A DNA stretch of 64,000 nucleotides from contig NZ_JASAOF010000003.1 in assembly GCF_029952525.1 (NCBI RefSeq), positions 186,001 to 250,000 on the forward strand, read 5' to 3'. The DNA comes from Saccharopolyspora ipomoeae (GTDB lineage: Bacteria; Actinomycetota; Actinomycetes; Mycobacteriales; Pseudonocardiaceae). The first letter of the stretch is position 1, and every line of letters begins with the position of its first letter. This document shows positions 44,404-53,407 of the stretch, piece after piece. Below the pieces are notes generated by a model. It ran no database searches. It was not told the origin of the DNA and saw only the letters and a program-made list of their open reading frames with translations. The translations under genes and the position numbers were made by a program.

Positions 44404-44673
44404 ATGGGCATCATCGGATGGATCGTTCTCGGCTTGATCGTGGGGGCCATCGCGAAGCTGATCATGCCGGGCAAGGACCCGGGCGGCATCATCGTCACCA
44501 TGCTGCTCGGAGTCGTCGGGGCCTTCCTCGGCGGACTGCTCGGCCAGTGGCTCTTCGGCATCGGCCTCGAGACGTTCTGGTCGCTGCAGACCTGGATCGT
44601 GGCGATCATCGGATCGGTCGTCGTCCTCGGCATCTACCGCGTGATCGTCGGCCGCAAGGCGGTCAAGGGGTAG
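44404..44673 (+). CDS. GlsB/YeaQ/YmgE-family small membrane protein
   Basis: An 89-residue protein with three hydrophobic segments and the family pattern [20 protein letters not shown], followed by [18 protein letters not shown]. These 'transglycosylase-associated' proteins are stress-inducible and of unknown function. ATG 44404 follows GAAGGAGGCCGTC. It is divergent from dxr. Confidence 0.9.
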   Translation: MGIIGWIVLGLIVGAIAKLIMPGKDPGGIIVTMLLGVVGAFLGGLLGQWLFGIGLETFWSLQTWIVAIIGSVVVLGIYRVIVGRKAVKG

Positions 44674-44877
44674 TCACCGCTGCACCGTTCACCGGGGTGC
44701 CGCGCGAGCCGGGTTCGCGCGGCACCTTTTTCGCTGCTGATGCCGGGCAGGTGGCCGACCGGGCCCCGATCGGGTGTGCGAGGATGAGGGCGATCGTGGA
44801 TCGCCGTCCGGCGGTGCGCGAAACCCAAGCAACAGGCTTTCCGGCCGCGGGTGGCCGGTGTGGCGCAGGAGGGGAAC

Positions 44878-45156
44878 GTGGCGAGCACCGAGCTGGAGAA
44901 GAAGCCCAGCCAGGCCATCGACCCGGCCGAGGAACCGTCGGTCGAGTGGGGCTGGCACGGCGGTTTCCCGAAGGGCACCCAGATCGCCGGCTGGTTCTCG
45001 GTCGTCGCGATCCTGCTCATGCTGATCGGCAACCACCAGGGCATCCTCAGCGGTGGCGGGCACTTCAAGATGGAGGACCTCTGGCTGATCGGCACCGCCG
45101 CGGTGCTGGCCGTCGGCCTCTTCTACGACCTGGCCAAGAACAAGCGCCGCCGCTGA
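44878..45156 (+). CDS. DUF2631 family small membrane protein
   Basis: A 92-residue protein with a conserved EPSVEWGWHG segment and two membrane helices (about 38-56 and 67-84), ending in KNKRRR. It resembles the DUF2631 family confined to actinobacteria (Rv2876-like). GTG 44878 is preceded by AGGAGGGG; an upstream start at 44851 is less likely. A strong terminator follows. Confidence 0.85.
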   Translation: MASTELEKKPSQAIDPAEEPSVEWGWHGGFPKGTQIAGWFSVVAILLMLIGNHQGILSGGGHFKMEDLWLIGTAAVLAVGLFYDLAKNKRRR

Positions 45157-45168
45157 CCGCAACTCCGC

Positions 45169-45204
45169 GAAGAGCCGCCCCTCGGTTTCGAGGGGCGGCT
45201 CTTC
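45169..45204 (+). terminator. Intrinsic terminator after DUF2631 gene
   Basis: Perfect 15-bp stem GAAGAGCCGCCCCTC/GAGGGGCGGCTCTTC (45169-45183 with 45190-45204), loop GGTTTC, 12 bp after the stop, followed by GCCGTTT. Confidence 0.88.
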
Positions 45205-45272
45205 GCCGTTTCGCACCCCGCGCAGCTGCGCCTCGCGGCTGTGGACGGGGTATCGCGTTCCGCGGTGCTCAC

Positions 45273-45350
45273 CAGCGGACAGTTTTAGTCATAACTGTCC
45301 GGGCAAAACGGACATTGATCATGAGTGATTATGGCTAAAACTGTCCCCTG
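45273..45350 (+). repeat. 78-bp dispersed repeat, copy B
   Basis: Copy B of the 78-bp repeat. Outer arms GGACAGTTTTAGTCATAA (45277-45294) and TTATGGCTAAAACTGTCC (45329-45346) pair over 18 bp with one T.G. The inner GTCCG/CGGAC hairpin and the TTGATCATG core are shared with copy A. It sits between convergent DUF2631 and esterase genes, 6 bp from the esterase stop. Confidence 0.88.
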
Positions 45351-45356
45351 CCGCGC

Positions 45357-46286
45357 TCAGCGCAACGAGTGGCGCGAGAAGAAGTCCATGATCAGCGGTG
45401 TCGCGTCGATCGGAGCGGGAGCGTCGGAGTCCGGGTTGGGGTGCGTCGCGGGCCAGTCGTGGGCGACGGAGTCCATCCGGTAGTGCACGATCTCCGCACC
45501 GCCGTCGCAGCCGCGGTGCTCGACGCGGTGCACCCCGTCCCCCTCGTCGCGGGTGACGGGCTCAGCCTGGCAGCCGTTGCGCTCGGCCCACCCGGCCAGC
45601 CAGTCCGGGATCGGCGGGAGCCCTCGTTCCTCGTCACCGTCGTAGGGGATCGTCTCGTCGACCGCCCCGTGGAAGTCGAGGATCGGCGCCGGGCGATCCG
45701 GGTCGCACTCCCCGCCCTGCGGGTAGAAGGCCCCGGACACCGGCGCGAACGCGGCGATCCGGTCGCTCATCCGGCAGGCCAGCACACCGGTGAACCCGCC
45801 GCCGTTGGACTTGCCCGCCGCGTAGATCCGCGCCGGGTCGACGCACAGGTCGCGCTCCAGCTCGTCGAGCACGTCCCCGGTGAACCGAACGTCGTCGACG
45901 TCGGCCGAGTACGGCGCGCCCTGCCAGGCGGTCTCACCGTCGGTCCCGACGAGCCCCTGCGGGTAGACCGCGATGACGTCGGTGCCGGAGAACTCCGACA
46001 GCTCCTCCTGGTAGGCCGAGTCCCGCGAATGGCCGTGGAACGACAGCACCACCGGCGTCGGCCGCTCAGGCGCGTAGCTCTCCGGCACGTGCAGCAGGTA
46101 GCTGCGGGCGACCCCACCGGAGACGATCTCCCTGCTCACCGTCTCCCCCGTCCGCACGTCACCGCTCCCGCACCCCGACGTCCCGGGTGCCCCGGGCACT
46201 TCGGCGTGGGCGGGCGCGGCGAGCAGCACCACCGCCGCCGCGACGATCGAATGAACCGCAATGCCACGAACTCTCAGGTCAGGCAC
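45357..46286 (-). CDS. Secreted esterase, PHB-depolymerase/LpqC-like alpha/beta hydrolase
   Basis: A 309-residue exported serine hydrolase resembling polyhydroxybutyrate depolymerase and feruloyl esterases. A signal peptide covers about residues 1-28 (VHSIVAAAVVLLAAPAHAE). The oxyanion region is VLSFHGHSRD, the nucleophile is in AAGKSNGGGF, and a later DFHGAVDETIPY has the acidic residue and His in SVAHDWP. The GTG 46286 is supported by GGGAGG five bases upstream. Substrate not predictable. Confidence 0.85.
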   Translation of the reverse strand: MPDLRVRGIAVHSIVAAAVVLLAAPAHAEVPGAPGTSGCGSGDVRTGETVSREIVSGGVARSYLLHVPESYAPERPTPVVLSFHGHSRDSAYQEELSEFSGTDVIAVYPQGLVGTDGETAWQGAPYSADVDDVRFTGDVLDELERDLCVDPARIYAAGKSNGGGFTGVLACRMSDRIAAFAPVSGAFYPQGGECDPDRPAPILDFHGAVDETIPYDGDEERGLPPIPDWLAGWAERNGCQAEPVTRDEGDGVHRVEHRGCDGGAEIVHYRMDSVAHDWPATHPNPDSDAPAPIDATPLIMDFFSRHSLR

Positions 46287-46441
46287 CGTTGCCTCCCAGC
46301 TCGACCACTCGGACCTGAGGATCATCGACCACCGGAAGCCGGCTCACCCGCTTCTGTTCATTGCGGTCACGAGATCAGGGACCGGAGAAGTCGCTCAGCC
46401 GCCGGGTTCGTGGTCGCCTGGCCGCCGGCAGCGTGGCCGGG

Positions 46442-47554
46442 TCACTCCTCGGCCGCGAGCTGGCCGCAGGCCGCTGCGATCTCCTGGCCCCGGGTGTCGC
46501 GGACCGTGCAGGAGACGCCGGATTCGCGGACCCGGCGGACGAACTCGCGCTCGACCGGCTTGGGGCTGGCGTCCCACTTGCTGCCCGGGGTCGGGTTCAG
46601 CGGGATCAGGTTGACGTGCGCGAACTGGCCGAGGTGCTTCTTGAGCAGCTTGCCGAGCAGGTCGGCTCGCCACGGCTGGTCGTTGATGTCGCGGATCAGC
46701 GCGTACTCGATCGAGACCCGGCGGCCGGTGTGGTCGGCGTAGGCGCGGGCCGCGTCGAGGACCTCGGCGACCTTCCAGCGGTTGTTGACCGGCACCAGCG
46801 TGTCGCGCAGCTCGTCGTCCGGGGTGTGCAGCGACACCGCGAGGGTGACGTGCAGGTCCTCGGCCGTCATCTTCCGGATCGCCGGGACCAGGCCGACCGT
46901 GGAGACCGTCACCGAGCGCTGCGACAGGCCCAGGCCGTCCGGCGCCGGGTCGCAGATGCGGTGCACCGCGTCGATCACCCGGCGGTAGTTCGCCAGCGGC
47001 TCGCCCATGCCCATGAACACGACGTTCGACAGCCGCCCCGGTCCGCCCGGGACGTCGCCGTCGCGCATCATCGCCGCCGCCGAGCGGACCTGGTCGACGA
47101 TCTCGGCGGTGGACAGGTTCCGCTGCAGCCCGCCCTGGCCGGTCGCGCAGAACGGGCAGGCCATGCCGCACCCGGCCTGGCTGGAGATGCACACCGTCGC
47201 GCGGTCCGGGTAGCGCATCAGGACGCTCTCCAGCAGGGTCCCGTCGTGCGCCTTCCACAGCGTCTTGCGGGTCGTGCCCTCGTCGGTGTCGAGGTTGCGG
47301 ACCGGGCTGAGCAGCTGCGGCAGCAGGGCTGCGCCCAGCGCCTCGCGGCTGCCCGCCGGGATGTCGGTCATCGACTCGACGTCGGCGTTGAGCCTGCCGA
47401 AGTAGTGGTTGGCGAGCTGCTTGGCGCGGAACGGCTTCTCCCCCAGCTCGGCGACGACGGCCTTCCGCTCCTCGGCGGAGAGGTCGGCGAGGTGGCGCGG
47501 CGGCTTGCCGCGGCGCGGGGCGTCGAAGACGAGCGGCAGGGATTTCGTAGACAT
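46442..47554 (-). CDS. rlmN: 23S rRNA/tRNA adenine-C2 methyltransferase RlmN
   Basis: A 370-residue radical SAM enzyme that methylates C2 of A2503 in 23S rRNA and A37 in some tRNAs. The cluster motif is CGMACPFC, the GEP motif [13 protein letters not shown], and the catalytic C-terminal Cys is in [13 protein letters not shown]. In mycobacteria rlmN adjoins cdsA; here about 6.5 kb of accessory genes intervene. It is divergent from the metal transport operon with 99 bp between. Confidence 0.96.
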   Translation of the reverse strand: MSTKSLPLVFDAPRRGKPPRHLADLSAEERKAVVAELGEKPFRAKQLANHYFGRLNADVESMTDIPAGSREALGAALLPQLLSPVRNLDTDEGTTRKTLWKAHDGTLLESVLMRYPDRATVCISSQAGCGMACPFCATGQGGLQRNLSTAEIVDQVRSAAAMMRDGDVPGGPGRLSNVVFMGMGEPLANYRRVIDAVHRICDPAPDGLGLSQRSVTVSTVGLVPAIRKMTAEDLHVTLAVSLHTPDDELRDTLVPVNNRWKVAEVLDAARAYADHTGRRVSIEYALIRDINDQPWRADLLGKLLKKHLGQFAHVNLIPLNPTPGSKWDASPKPVEREFVRRVRESGVSCTVRDTRGQEIAAACGQLAAEE

Positions 47555-47653
47555 AGCGCCCCACAGTGTCCCACGTCGGCGAACGATCTCTCCGGGCAGC
47601 CGGGGCACCGTCCGCCGTTGGACATTCCGGTGCGCCGAGGTAGGGTTTTCGGC

Positions 47654-48580
47654 GTGGCGAAACCTGAACTCACGAGCCGCCGAAACATGGCCGTGCTGGC
47701 CGTGCTCGCGATGCTCGTGTCGGGCTGCGGCACCGGGCTGAGCCGGCCCGACGACGACCGCAAGCACGTGGTCACCACCTTCACCGTGCTCGCCGACATG
47801 GCCCGCAACGTCGCCGGTGACGCGCTGGTCGTCGAGTCCATCACCAAGCCCGGCTCCGAGATCCACGAGTACGAGCCCACCCCCAGCGACATGCTCAAGG
47901 CCGCCAAGGCCGACGTGGTGCTGGACAACGGCCTCGGCCTGGAGCGCTGGTTCGACCGGTTCGTGCAGCGCAGCGAGGCCCGGCACGTGACGCTGACCGA
48001 AGGCGTCGAGCCCATCCCGATCCGCAGCGGCGAGTACCAGGGCAAGGCGAACCCGCACGCGTGGATGTCGCCGCGCACCGCCGCCACCTACGTCACCAAC
48101 ATCCGGGACGCCTTCATCCGGCTCGACCCCGCGCACGAGGCGACCTTCCGCGCGAACGCCGACGCCTACCTGGCCCGGCTCGCCGAGATCGACCGCTACC
48201 TGCACGACGAGCTCGCGTCGCTGCCCGCCTCGCAGCGCGCGCTGGTCAGCTGCGAGGGGGCCTTCTCCTACCTCGCGCGGGACGCGGGGCTCTCCGAGGC
48301 GTACCTGTGGCCGGTCAACAGCGAATCCGAGGGCACCCCGCGGCAGATCCGGTCCACCGCCGAGTTCGTGCAGGCCAACCGGGTTCCGACGGTGTTCTGC
48401 GAGTCCACCGTCAACGACGGGCCGCAGCGCCAGGTCGCCCGCGAGACCGGCGCCCGGCTGGGCGAGAAGCTCTACGTCGACTCGCTGTCCGGCCCCGAGG
48501 GGCCGGTGCCGACCTACCTGGACCTGCTGCGCCACGACGCGCGCGCCATCGTCTCCGGCCTGCGCGGAGGAGCCCCGTGA
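47654..48580 (+). CDS. Metal ABC transporter substrate-binding lipoprotein (cluster A-I)
   Basis: A 308-residue lipoprotein that captures Mn(II), Fe(II) or Zn(II) for import. The lipobox is MLVSGC. Metal-site motifs are [32 protein letters not shown] and CESTVN, closest in pattern to the SitA/MntA group; there is no His-rich loop as in ZnuA, arguing for Mn/Fe. The GTG start at 47654 has GAGGTAGG upstream. It is first in a four-gene unit. Confidence 0.92.
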   Translation: MAKPELTSRRNMAVLAVLAMLVSGCGTGLSRPDDDRKHVVTTFTVLADMARNVAGDALVVESITKPGSEIHEYEPTPSDMLKAAKADVVLDNGLGLERWFDRFVQRSEARHVTLTEGVEPIPIRSGEYQGKANPHAWMSPRTAATYVTNIRDAFIRLDPAHEATFRANADAYLARLAEIDRYLHDELASLPASQRALVSCEGAFSYLARDAGLSEAYLWPVNSESEGTPRQIRSTAEFVQANRVPTVFCESTVNDGPQRQVARETGARLGEKLYVDSLSGPEGPVPTYLDLLRHDARAIVSGLRGGAP

Positions 48581-49338
48581 AACCGACCGACGCCGTGAAA
48601 CCGACCAACGCCGCGAGCCCGAACGCCATCAGCGCCCACCACGTCACCGTCCGCTACGGCGACGTCCTCGCTCTCGACGACGTGTCGGTGGAGGTCGGCG
48701 AAGGACGCATCTGCGGCCTGCTCGGGATGAACGGGTCCGGCAAGTCCACCCTGTTCAAATCCCTGATGGGCCTGGTCAAGCCGGACACCGGCGACATCCG
48801 GATCATGGGCCGGAACCGCAAGCGGGCGCGGCGCGAAGGACTGCTCGCCTACGTGCCGCAGTCCGAGGCCGTGGACTGGACGTTCCCGGTGACGGTCGCC
48901 GACGTGGTGCTGATGGGCCGCTACGGGCACCTCGGCCTCACCCGCCGTCCCCGCCGCGCCGACAAGACCGCGATGCGCGCGGCCCTGACCCGGGTGGGGC
49001 TCACCGAGCTCGCCGACCGGCCCATCGGCGAGCTCTCCGGCGGCCAGCGCAAGCGGGCCTTCGTCGCGCGCGGCATCGCCCAGGACGCTCGGCTGCTCTT
49101 CCTCGACGAGCCCTTCGCCGGGGTCGACAAGAAGTCCGAGGCCATGATCAGCGCCCTGCTGCGGGAGCTGCGCGACGAAGGGCGCACCGTGATCATCTCC
49201 ACCCACGACCTGGCCAGCGTCCCCGAGCTGTGCGACGAGGCGGTCCTGCTGCAGCAGCGGGTGATCGCCCACGGCCCGATCGACGAGGTGCTGGCGCCCG
49301 AGACGCTGGCCCGCACGTTCGGGGTGGAGGCGCGATGA
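48577..49338 (+). CDS. Metal ABC transporter ATP-binding protein
   Basis: A 253-residue ABC ATPase. Walker A is GMNGSGKST, signature [10 protein letters not shown] and Walker B LLFLDEP. A ~20-residue Ala/Thr/Pro-rich leader precedes the domain. The GTG at 48577 overlaps the lipoprotein stop in GTGA and has GGAGGAG upstream. It powers the permease encoded next, with which it overlaps by 4 bp. Confidence 0.94.
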   Translation: MKPTDAVKPTNAASPNAISAHHVTVRYGDVLALDDVSVEVGEGRICGLLGMNGSGKSTLFKSLMGLVKPDTGDIRIMGRNRKRARREGLLAYVPQSEAVDWTFPVTVADVVLMGRYGHLGLTRRPRRADKTAMRAALTRVGLTELADRPIGELSGGQRKRAFVARGIAQDARLLFLDEPFAGVDKKSEAMISALLRELRDEGRTVIISTHDLASVPELCDEAVLLQQRVIAHGPIDEVLAPETLARTFGVEAR

Positions 49339-50222
49339 TCGAGTTCCTGCTCGAACCCCTCCAGTTCGGGTTCATGCAGCGCGCGCTGCTGGTCAGCCTC
49401 GCCGCCGGGCTGGTGTGCGCGGTGCTGTCGTGCTGGGTGACGCTGATCGGCTGGTCGCTGCTGGGCGACGCCGTCTCGCACGCCGTGCTGCCCGGGGTCG
49501 TGCTCGCCTACGTGCTGGGGATGCCGTTCTCGGTCGGCGCGTTCCTGTTCGGCGGCCTGGCGGTCGGGTTGATCGCGGGCGTGCGCAGCACCACGCGGCT
49601 CAAGGGCGACGCGGCGATCGGCGTGGTGTTCACCGGCCTGTTCGCGCTCGGGCTGGTGCTGGTGTCGCGGATCCCCAGCCAGGTCGACCTCAACCACATC
49701 CTGTTCGGGAACGTCCTGGGCGTCACCGACTTCGACATCGCGCAGGTGCTGATCATCGCCGCGGCGGTGCTGGCCGTGGCGGTGCTCAAGCGGCGCGACC
49801 TGACCCTCTACGCCTTCGACCCCACCCACGCGCACGCGGTCGGCATCTCGCCGCGCCGGGTCAGCGCGCTGCTGCTGACGATGCTGGCGCTGACGGTCGT
49901 GGTCGCGCTGCAGGCCGTCGGGGTCGTGCTGGTCACGGCCATGCTGATCACGCCGGGCGCGACCGCGTTCCTGCTGACCAAGCGCTTCCCGAAGATGCTG
50001 CTGACGGCTGCGGGCCTGTCGGTGCTGTGCGCGATCACCGGCACCTACCTGAGCTTCCACATCGACACCTCGACCGGCGGGATGATCGTGGTCTGCCAGG
50101 CCGCGTTGTTCGCGCTGGTCTACCTGCTGGCGCCGACGCAGGGCGTGATCCCCCGTGCGCTGCGACGACGCACGCTGATCGCCGACCGGACGACCGCGGG
50201 CACCGGCGCGCCCGTATCGTGA
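49335..50222 (+). CDS. Metal ABC transporter permease
   Basis: A 295-residue membrane permease of the ABC-3 type (ZnuB/SitC/MntB) with about eight helices, including the family GDAVSHAVLPGVVLAY segment and DPTHAHAVG. The ATG overlaps the ATPase stop (ATGA). Only one permease gene is present, so it would function as a homodimer. The DtxR gene follows 4 bp later. Confidence 0.93.
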   Translation: MIEFLLEPLQFGFMQRALLVSLAAGLVCAVLSCWVTLIGWSLLGDAVSHAVLPGVVLAYVLGMPFSVGAFLFGGLAVGLIAGVRSTTRLKGDAAIGVVFTGLFALGLVLVSRIPSQVDLNHILFGNVLGVTDFDIAQVLIIAAAVLAVAVLKRRDLTLYAFDPTHAHAVGISPRRVSALLLTMLALTVVVALQAVGVVLVTAMLITPGATAFLLTKRFPKMLLTAAGLSVLCAITGTYLSFHIDTSTGGMIVVCQAALFALVYLLAPTQGVIPRALRRRTLIADRTTAGTGAPVS

Positions 50223-50226
50223 AAGT

Positions 50227-50913
50227 ATGCCGAGCGAAACCGAGCGACCCTCGTCTTCGGTGGAGGACTACCTCCGAGCCATCTACGGCCTCCGCGAACG
50301 GGGCGAACAGGTCACCAACGCGACGCTGACGGCTCGCCTGGGACTCAGCCCCTCCTCGGTCTCCGGGATGATCAACAAGCTGGATCAGCTGGGCCTGGTC
50401 ACCCACGTCCGCTACCGCAGCGTCGAACTCACCCCCGAAGGGCTCCGGCTCGCGCACGCCGTGCTGCGCAGGCACCGGCTGATCGAGCTGTTCCTGGTCG
50501 AGGAGCTCGACTACAGCTGGGACGCCGTGCACCGCGAAGCCGACGCGCTGGAGCACGCCGTCTCCGACGAGCTCGTCGAGCACATCGCCGCCAAGCTCGG
50601 CAACCCCACCACCGACCCGCACGGCGACCCGATCCCCACCGCCGACGGCGAGCTCGCCGCGCCCCGCACGCGCCAGCTCGACCAGATCGAACCCGGCACC
50701 ACCGGCATCATCGCGCGCGTCTGGGACACCGACTCCGAGCTGCTGCGCTACCTCACCGAGCACGGGCTCACGCTCGGGGCGCGCATCGAGATCGTGGAGC
50801 GCAAGCCCTTCGGCGGCCCGCTCGTGGTGCGCGTCGGCGACCCCGAGAAGGCCGAAACCCACTTCGTGGGCGACGAGATCGCAGCAGCGCTGTCGATCAG
50901 CGTGCAGAGCTGA
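50227..50913 (+). CDS. DtxR/MntR-family metal-dependent regulator
   Basis: A 228-residue regulator. The N-terminal winged HTH (SSVEDYLRAIYGL at 10-22, SPSSVSGMINKL) is followed by the metal-binding dimerisation domain (LRRHRLIELFLVEEL, HREADALEHAVSDEL) and an SH3-like C-terminal domain. It is expected to repress the preceding import genes when metal is plentiful. No clear DtxR palindrome was found upstream of 47654. A half copy of the structured repeat starts 22 bp after its stop. Confidence 0.93.
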   Translation: MPSETERPSSSVEDYLRAIYGLRERGEQVTNATLTARLGLSPSSVSGMINKLDQLGLVTHVRYRSVELTPEGLRLAHAVLRRHRLIELFLVEELDYSWDAVHREADALEHAVSDELVEHIAAKLGNPTTDPHGDPIPTADGELAAPRTRQLDQIEPGTTGIIARVWDTDSELLRYLTEHGLTLGARIEIVERKPFGGPLVVRVGDPEKAETHFVGDEIAAALSISVQS

Positions 50914-50934
50914 GAACTGTTGAGGACTTGCTCT

Positions 50935-51047
50935 GCTCCTTGAGCATTCGAATACGCGGCGTCACGGCGTACTCGCCACGTAGGCGCTCAGAACCCGCGC
51001 CGGTGCAGGTTGCTCGGGTGGTGGAAGAGAATGCGGCTCCGCCGCAT
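50935..51047 (-). repeat. Structured dispersed repeat, half copy 3
   Basis: On the minus strand this copy has P1 ATGCGGC/GCCGCAT (loop GGA), TCTCTTCC, the AGCAACCTGCACCGGCGCGG flank, the left P2 arm TGAGCGCCTACGTGG and an apical palindrome GTATTCGAATGC in place of TGTATTGGCATACA. The right P2 arm and right flank are missing where the DtxR gene begins. P1 starts 4 bp after the stop of the 51051-51521 gene. Confidence 0.8.
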
Positions 51048-51050
51048 GGA

Positions 51051-51521
51051 TCAACAACCCCTAGGGTCGGCCGTCAAGCGCGAACCGACCGCGTGCGAGG
51101 GGACCACCTGCTGCGCGGGGGCCTCCGGCTCGACCTGGGCGATCTCCTCGCCGTAGATCTGCTCGGTGATCAGCCTGCTGTGCAGCTCATCGGTGCGGTG
51201 CGCGCCGAGCACCGCCATGAGCAGGTCGAAGCGGCTGTTGGTCAGCGTCACCGCGACGTAGCAGAAACCGCCCATGCCCGCGAAGACCAGGCTCGCCACG
51301 ATCCAGATGTCGAATCCCTGCGCCAAGGTCATCACCGAGGCGCCCAGGGCCACGGCGGAACCGAAGGCGACACCGCGCGCGATCAGCGCCTGCCGGAACA
51401 TCGACCGGAACACCGGGTACTGGTGGCACAGCTGGCGCACCAGGCGCGCGCGCTCACCGCGATCGAGTTGAGCGAGCCGGCTCAGACCCGCGGTCACCGG
51501 CTGCGCCGCGCGGAATGACAT
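51051..51521 (-). CDS. Hypothetical two-helix membrane protein
   Basis: A 156-residue protein with an Arg-rich N-terminal helix (LDRGERARLVRQLCHQY), two membrane segments at about 47-66 and 72-92 (IVASLVFAGMGGFCYVAVTL) and a hydrophilic tail. No family recognised. It stands alone, convergent with the DtxR gene across the half repeat. ATG at 51521. No promoter was identified in 51522-51681. Confidence 0.7.
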   Translation of the reverse strand: MSFRAAQPVTAGLSRLAQLDRGERARLVRQLCHQYPVFRSMFRQALIARGVAFGSAVALGASVMTLAQGFDIWIVASLVFAGMGGFCYVAVTLTNSRFDLLMAVLGAHRTDELHSRLITEQIYGEEIAQVEPEAPAQQVVPSHAVGSRLTADPRGC

Positions 51522-51681
51522 GGCCGCTCCCGAAGAAGACCCGTGTGCGTGCAGACGACGCTTCCCAGTCGATCACGTGGTTCGGCGGCTATCAAGGCGT
51601 CATTCGGGGGCTTCGCATTGCGGGCGGGCGGTGCAGACGTGACGCTGCCTACAACGACAGGGTTTGGCGGGGGTGATCGTC

Positions 51682-52446
51682 GTGGGCATCGCACCGGGAG
51701 CGCCCGGATGGGCCGATCTGGCATCGCACGAGACCGAAGCCGTGCACGAGTTCTACACGGGGTTGTTCGGCTGGCGCTGGGTGCAGCGCTGCGACTGCTC
51801 GGTGGCCCTGGCCGGGGACGTCCCGGTGGCCGGGCTGGTGCCACCGGAATCCGACGACGTCCCGGCCGCGTGGACGCTGTACCTGGAGTGCGGTTCGACC
51901 CGGCGCGCGACCGAGCAGGTCCGCGCGCTGGGCGGCAAGGTCATCGTGCCACCGACCGAAACCCCTGGTGACGAGATGTTCCTCGTCGCCGAGGACCCGA
52001 CCGGCGCGGTCGTGGGCCTGTGGGAAGCACCGGAGAACGCGACGTTCGGCTGGGAGCGCGCGGGCGCGCTGTGCTGGGCCGAGCTGCACACCCGCGACGC
52101 CTCGGCCGCCGACCCGTTCTACGCCGACCTGCTGGGATACCGGCAGCAGCAGATCGGCGAGCCGGGCGGCGCCTTCGACTACGCGGTCTGGCAGGTCGGC
52201 GACCGGCCGCTGCTGGGTCGCCTCGACGCGAGCTCGTCGCTGCCGGACGGCGTTCCACCGCACTGGCAGCTGTACTTCCAGGTCGACCCCGATCACGACG
52301 CCGACTCGGCGGTCGGCAAGGTGCGGGCGCTGGGCGGCGAGGTGCTGCGCGAACCCACCGACTCCCCGCACGGCCGGCTGGCGGTCGTGCGCGACGTGGT
52401 GGGCGCGAGCTTCACCCTCATCGACACCTCGCAGCGCAGCGGCTGA
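51682..52446 (+). CDS. VOC-family protein (two glyoxalase-like domains)
   Basis: A 254-residue protein with two vicinal-oxygen-chelate modules in tandem. The first begins APGWADLASHETEAVHEFY and includes AEDPTGAVVGLWEAP; the second begins LCWAELHTRDASAADPFY and ends DVVGASFTLID. Such actinobacterial proteins often bind or modify small toxic ligands, but activity varies widely. GTG 51682 is supported by a GGGGG tract 8 bases upstream; earlier TTG and GTG are alternatives. It converges with the sigma factor gene, 1 bp apart. Confidence 0.87.
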   Translation: MGIAPGAPGWADLASHETEAVHEFYTGLFGWRWVQRCDCSVALAGDVPVAGLVPPESDDVPAAWTLYLECGSTRRATEQVRALGGKVIVPPTETPGDEMFLVAEDPTGAVVGLWEAPENATFGWERAGALCWAELHTRDASAADPFYADLLGYRQQQIGEPGGAFDYAVWQVGDRPLLGRLDASSSLPDGVPPHWQLYFQVDPDHDADSAVGKVRALGGEVLREPTDSPHGRLAVVRDVVGASFTLIDTSQRSG

Positions 52447-52447
52447 C

Positions 52448-53332
52448 CTACTCCAGCACCAGCGGGTCGAGTTCGGCGATGTGGTCGCGATCGGCGATCA
52501 CCTCGATCTCGGTGATCCGGCCGTCGCGGAAGGTCAGCAGGAACACCGAGTGCGCCTTGCCGCGCGGCGCGTAGGCCGCACCGATGGTGTCGGCGATCAG
52601 CGCCGGGCGGGCCAGCTTCGCCCCGCCGTGGAAGACCTCGGCCACCGCGTTCGCGCCGCGCGCCTCGGCGGCGAGGTCCGGGGCACCGGCCTTGCGGGCG
52701 CGGGCGGCCAGGTCCACGGCCTGGTCGTCGGCGCGCAGCACCACGTCCGGGTCGAGCACGTGGAGCAGACCCTCGAAATCGCCTTCCCTGGCCGCGCGCA
52801 GGAAGGCCTCGACGACCTCGCGCTGAGCGAGCAGGTCCGGTTCGGGGCTGCCGCCGCTGCGGACCCGGCGGCGGGCGCGGCTGGCGAGCTGACGGGTGGC
52901 CGCCGGGCTGCGACCCACGATCGCGGCGATGTCGTCGAAGGGCACCGCGAACATGTCGTGCAGGACGAACGCCAGGCGCTCGGCCGGTTCGAGGGTGTCG
53001 AGGACGACGAACAGCGCCAGCCCCAGCGAATCGGCCATCACCGCCTCGGACTCCGGTGTTGGCCCCTCGGAGCGTTCCGGCAGCTCCTCGGCGGGCTGCT
53101 CGGGCCGGGAGCGGCGGGCGCGGAGCACGTCGAGGCAGATGCGGCCGACGATCGTGGTCAGCCAGCCGCCGAGGTTGGCGACGTCGTCGGCGCCCGCCCG
53201 GTCCACCCGCAACCACGCCTCCTGCACCGCGTCCTCGGCTTCGGCGTGGCTGCCGAGCATGCGCAGCGCCACCGCCTTCAACCGTGCGCGGTGCTGCTCG
53301 AACCGCCTGGCCAGGAACTCGCTGTCGTCCAT
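52448..53332 (-). CDS. ECF sigma factor with SnoaL-like C-terminal domain (ECF41/ECF56 type)
   Basis: A 294-residue extracytoplasmic-function sigma factor. Sigma-2 (MLGSHAEAEDAVQEAWLR) and sigma-4 (LAFVLHDMFAVPFDDIAAIV) regions cover residues 1-170; a ~120-residue SnoaL-like domain follows (VVEAFLRAAREGDFEGLLHV), which in ECF41 relatives replaces an anti-sigma factor. The ECF41 WLPEP motif is not seen, so ECF56 may be the better group. It faces the AhpD-like gene, as ECF41 factors usually do. A TGTCACA-N16-CGTC promoter faces its own start, so autoregulation is likely. Confidence 0.9.
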   Translation of the reverse strand: MDDSEFLARRFEQHRARLKAVALRMLGSHAEAEDAVQEAWLRVDRAGADDVANLGGWLTTIVGRICLDVLRARRSRPEQPAEELPERSEGPTPESEAVMADSLGLALFVVLDTLEPAERLAFVLHDMFAVPFDDIAAIVGRSPAATRQLASRARRRVRSGGSPEPDLLAQREVVEAFLRAAREGDFEGLLHVLDPDVVLRADDQAVDLAARARKAGAPDLAAEARGANAVAEVFHGGAKLARPALIADTIGAAYAPRGKAHSVFLLTFRDGRITEIEVIADRDHIAELDPLVLE

Positions 53333-53333
53333 C

Positions 53334-53360
53334 GGTCACATTCCCTCGTCGTCGGCCGTC
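53334..53360 (+). promoter_or_regulatory. ECF-type promoter for the AhpD-like gene
   Basis: GGTCACA (53334-53340), 16-bp spacer, CGTC (53357-53360), one mismatch from the ECF41 consensus TGTCACA/CGTC. Transcription would start near 53367, about 40 bp before the ATG at 53408. Confidence 0.65.
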
Positions 53361-53369
53361 ATGGGGGTG

Positions 53370-53396
53370 GACGAGCCGGACACGGCTCTTGTGACA
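53370..53396 (-). promoter_or_regulatory. ECF-type promoter for the sigma factor gene itself
   Basis: On the minus strand TGTCACA (53396-53390), 16-bp spacer, CGTC (53373-53370): an exact match to the ECF41-group consensus as remembered. It points at the sigma factor start at 53332 with a leader of about 30 nt. Confidence 0.72.
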
Positions 53397-53407
53397 GGGA
53401 GGTCCCC

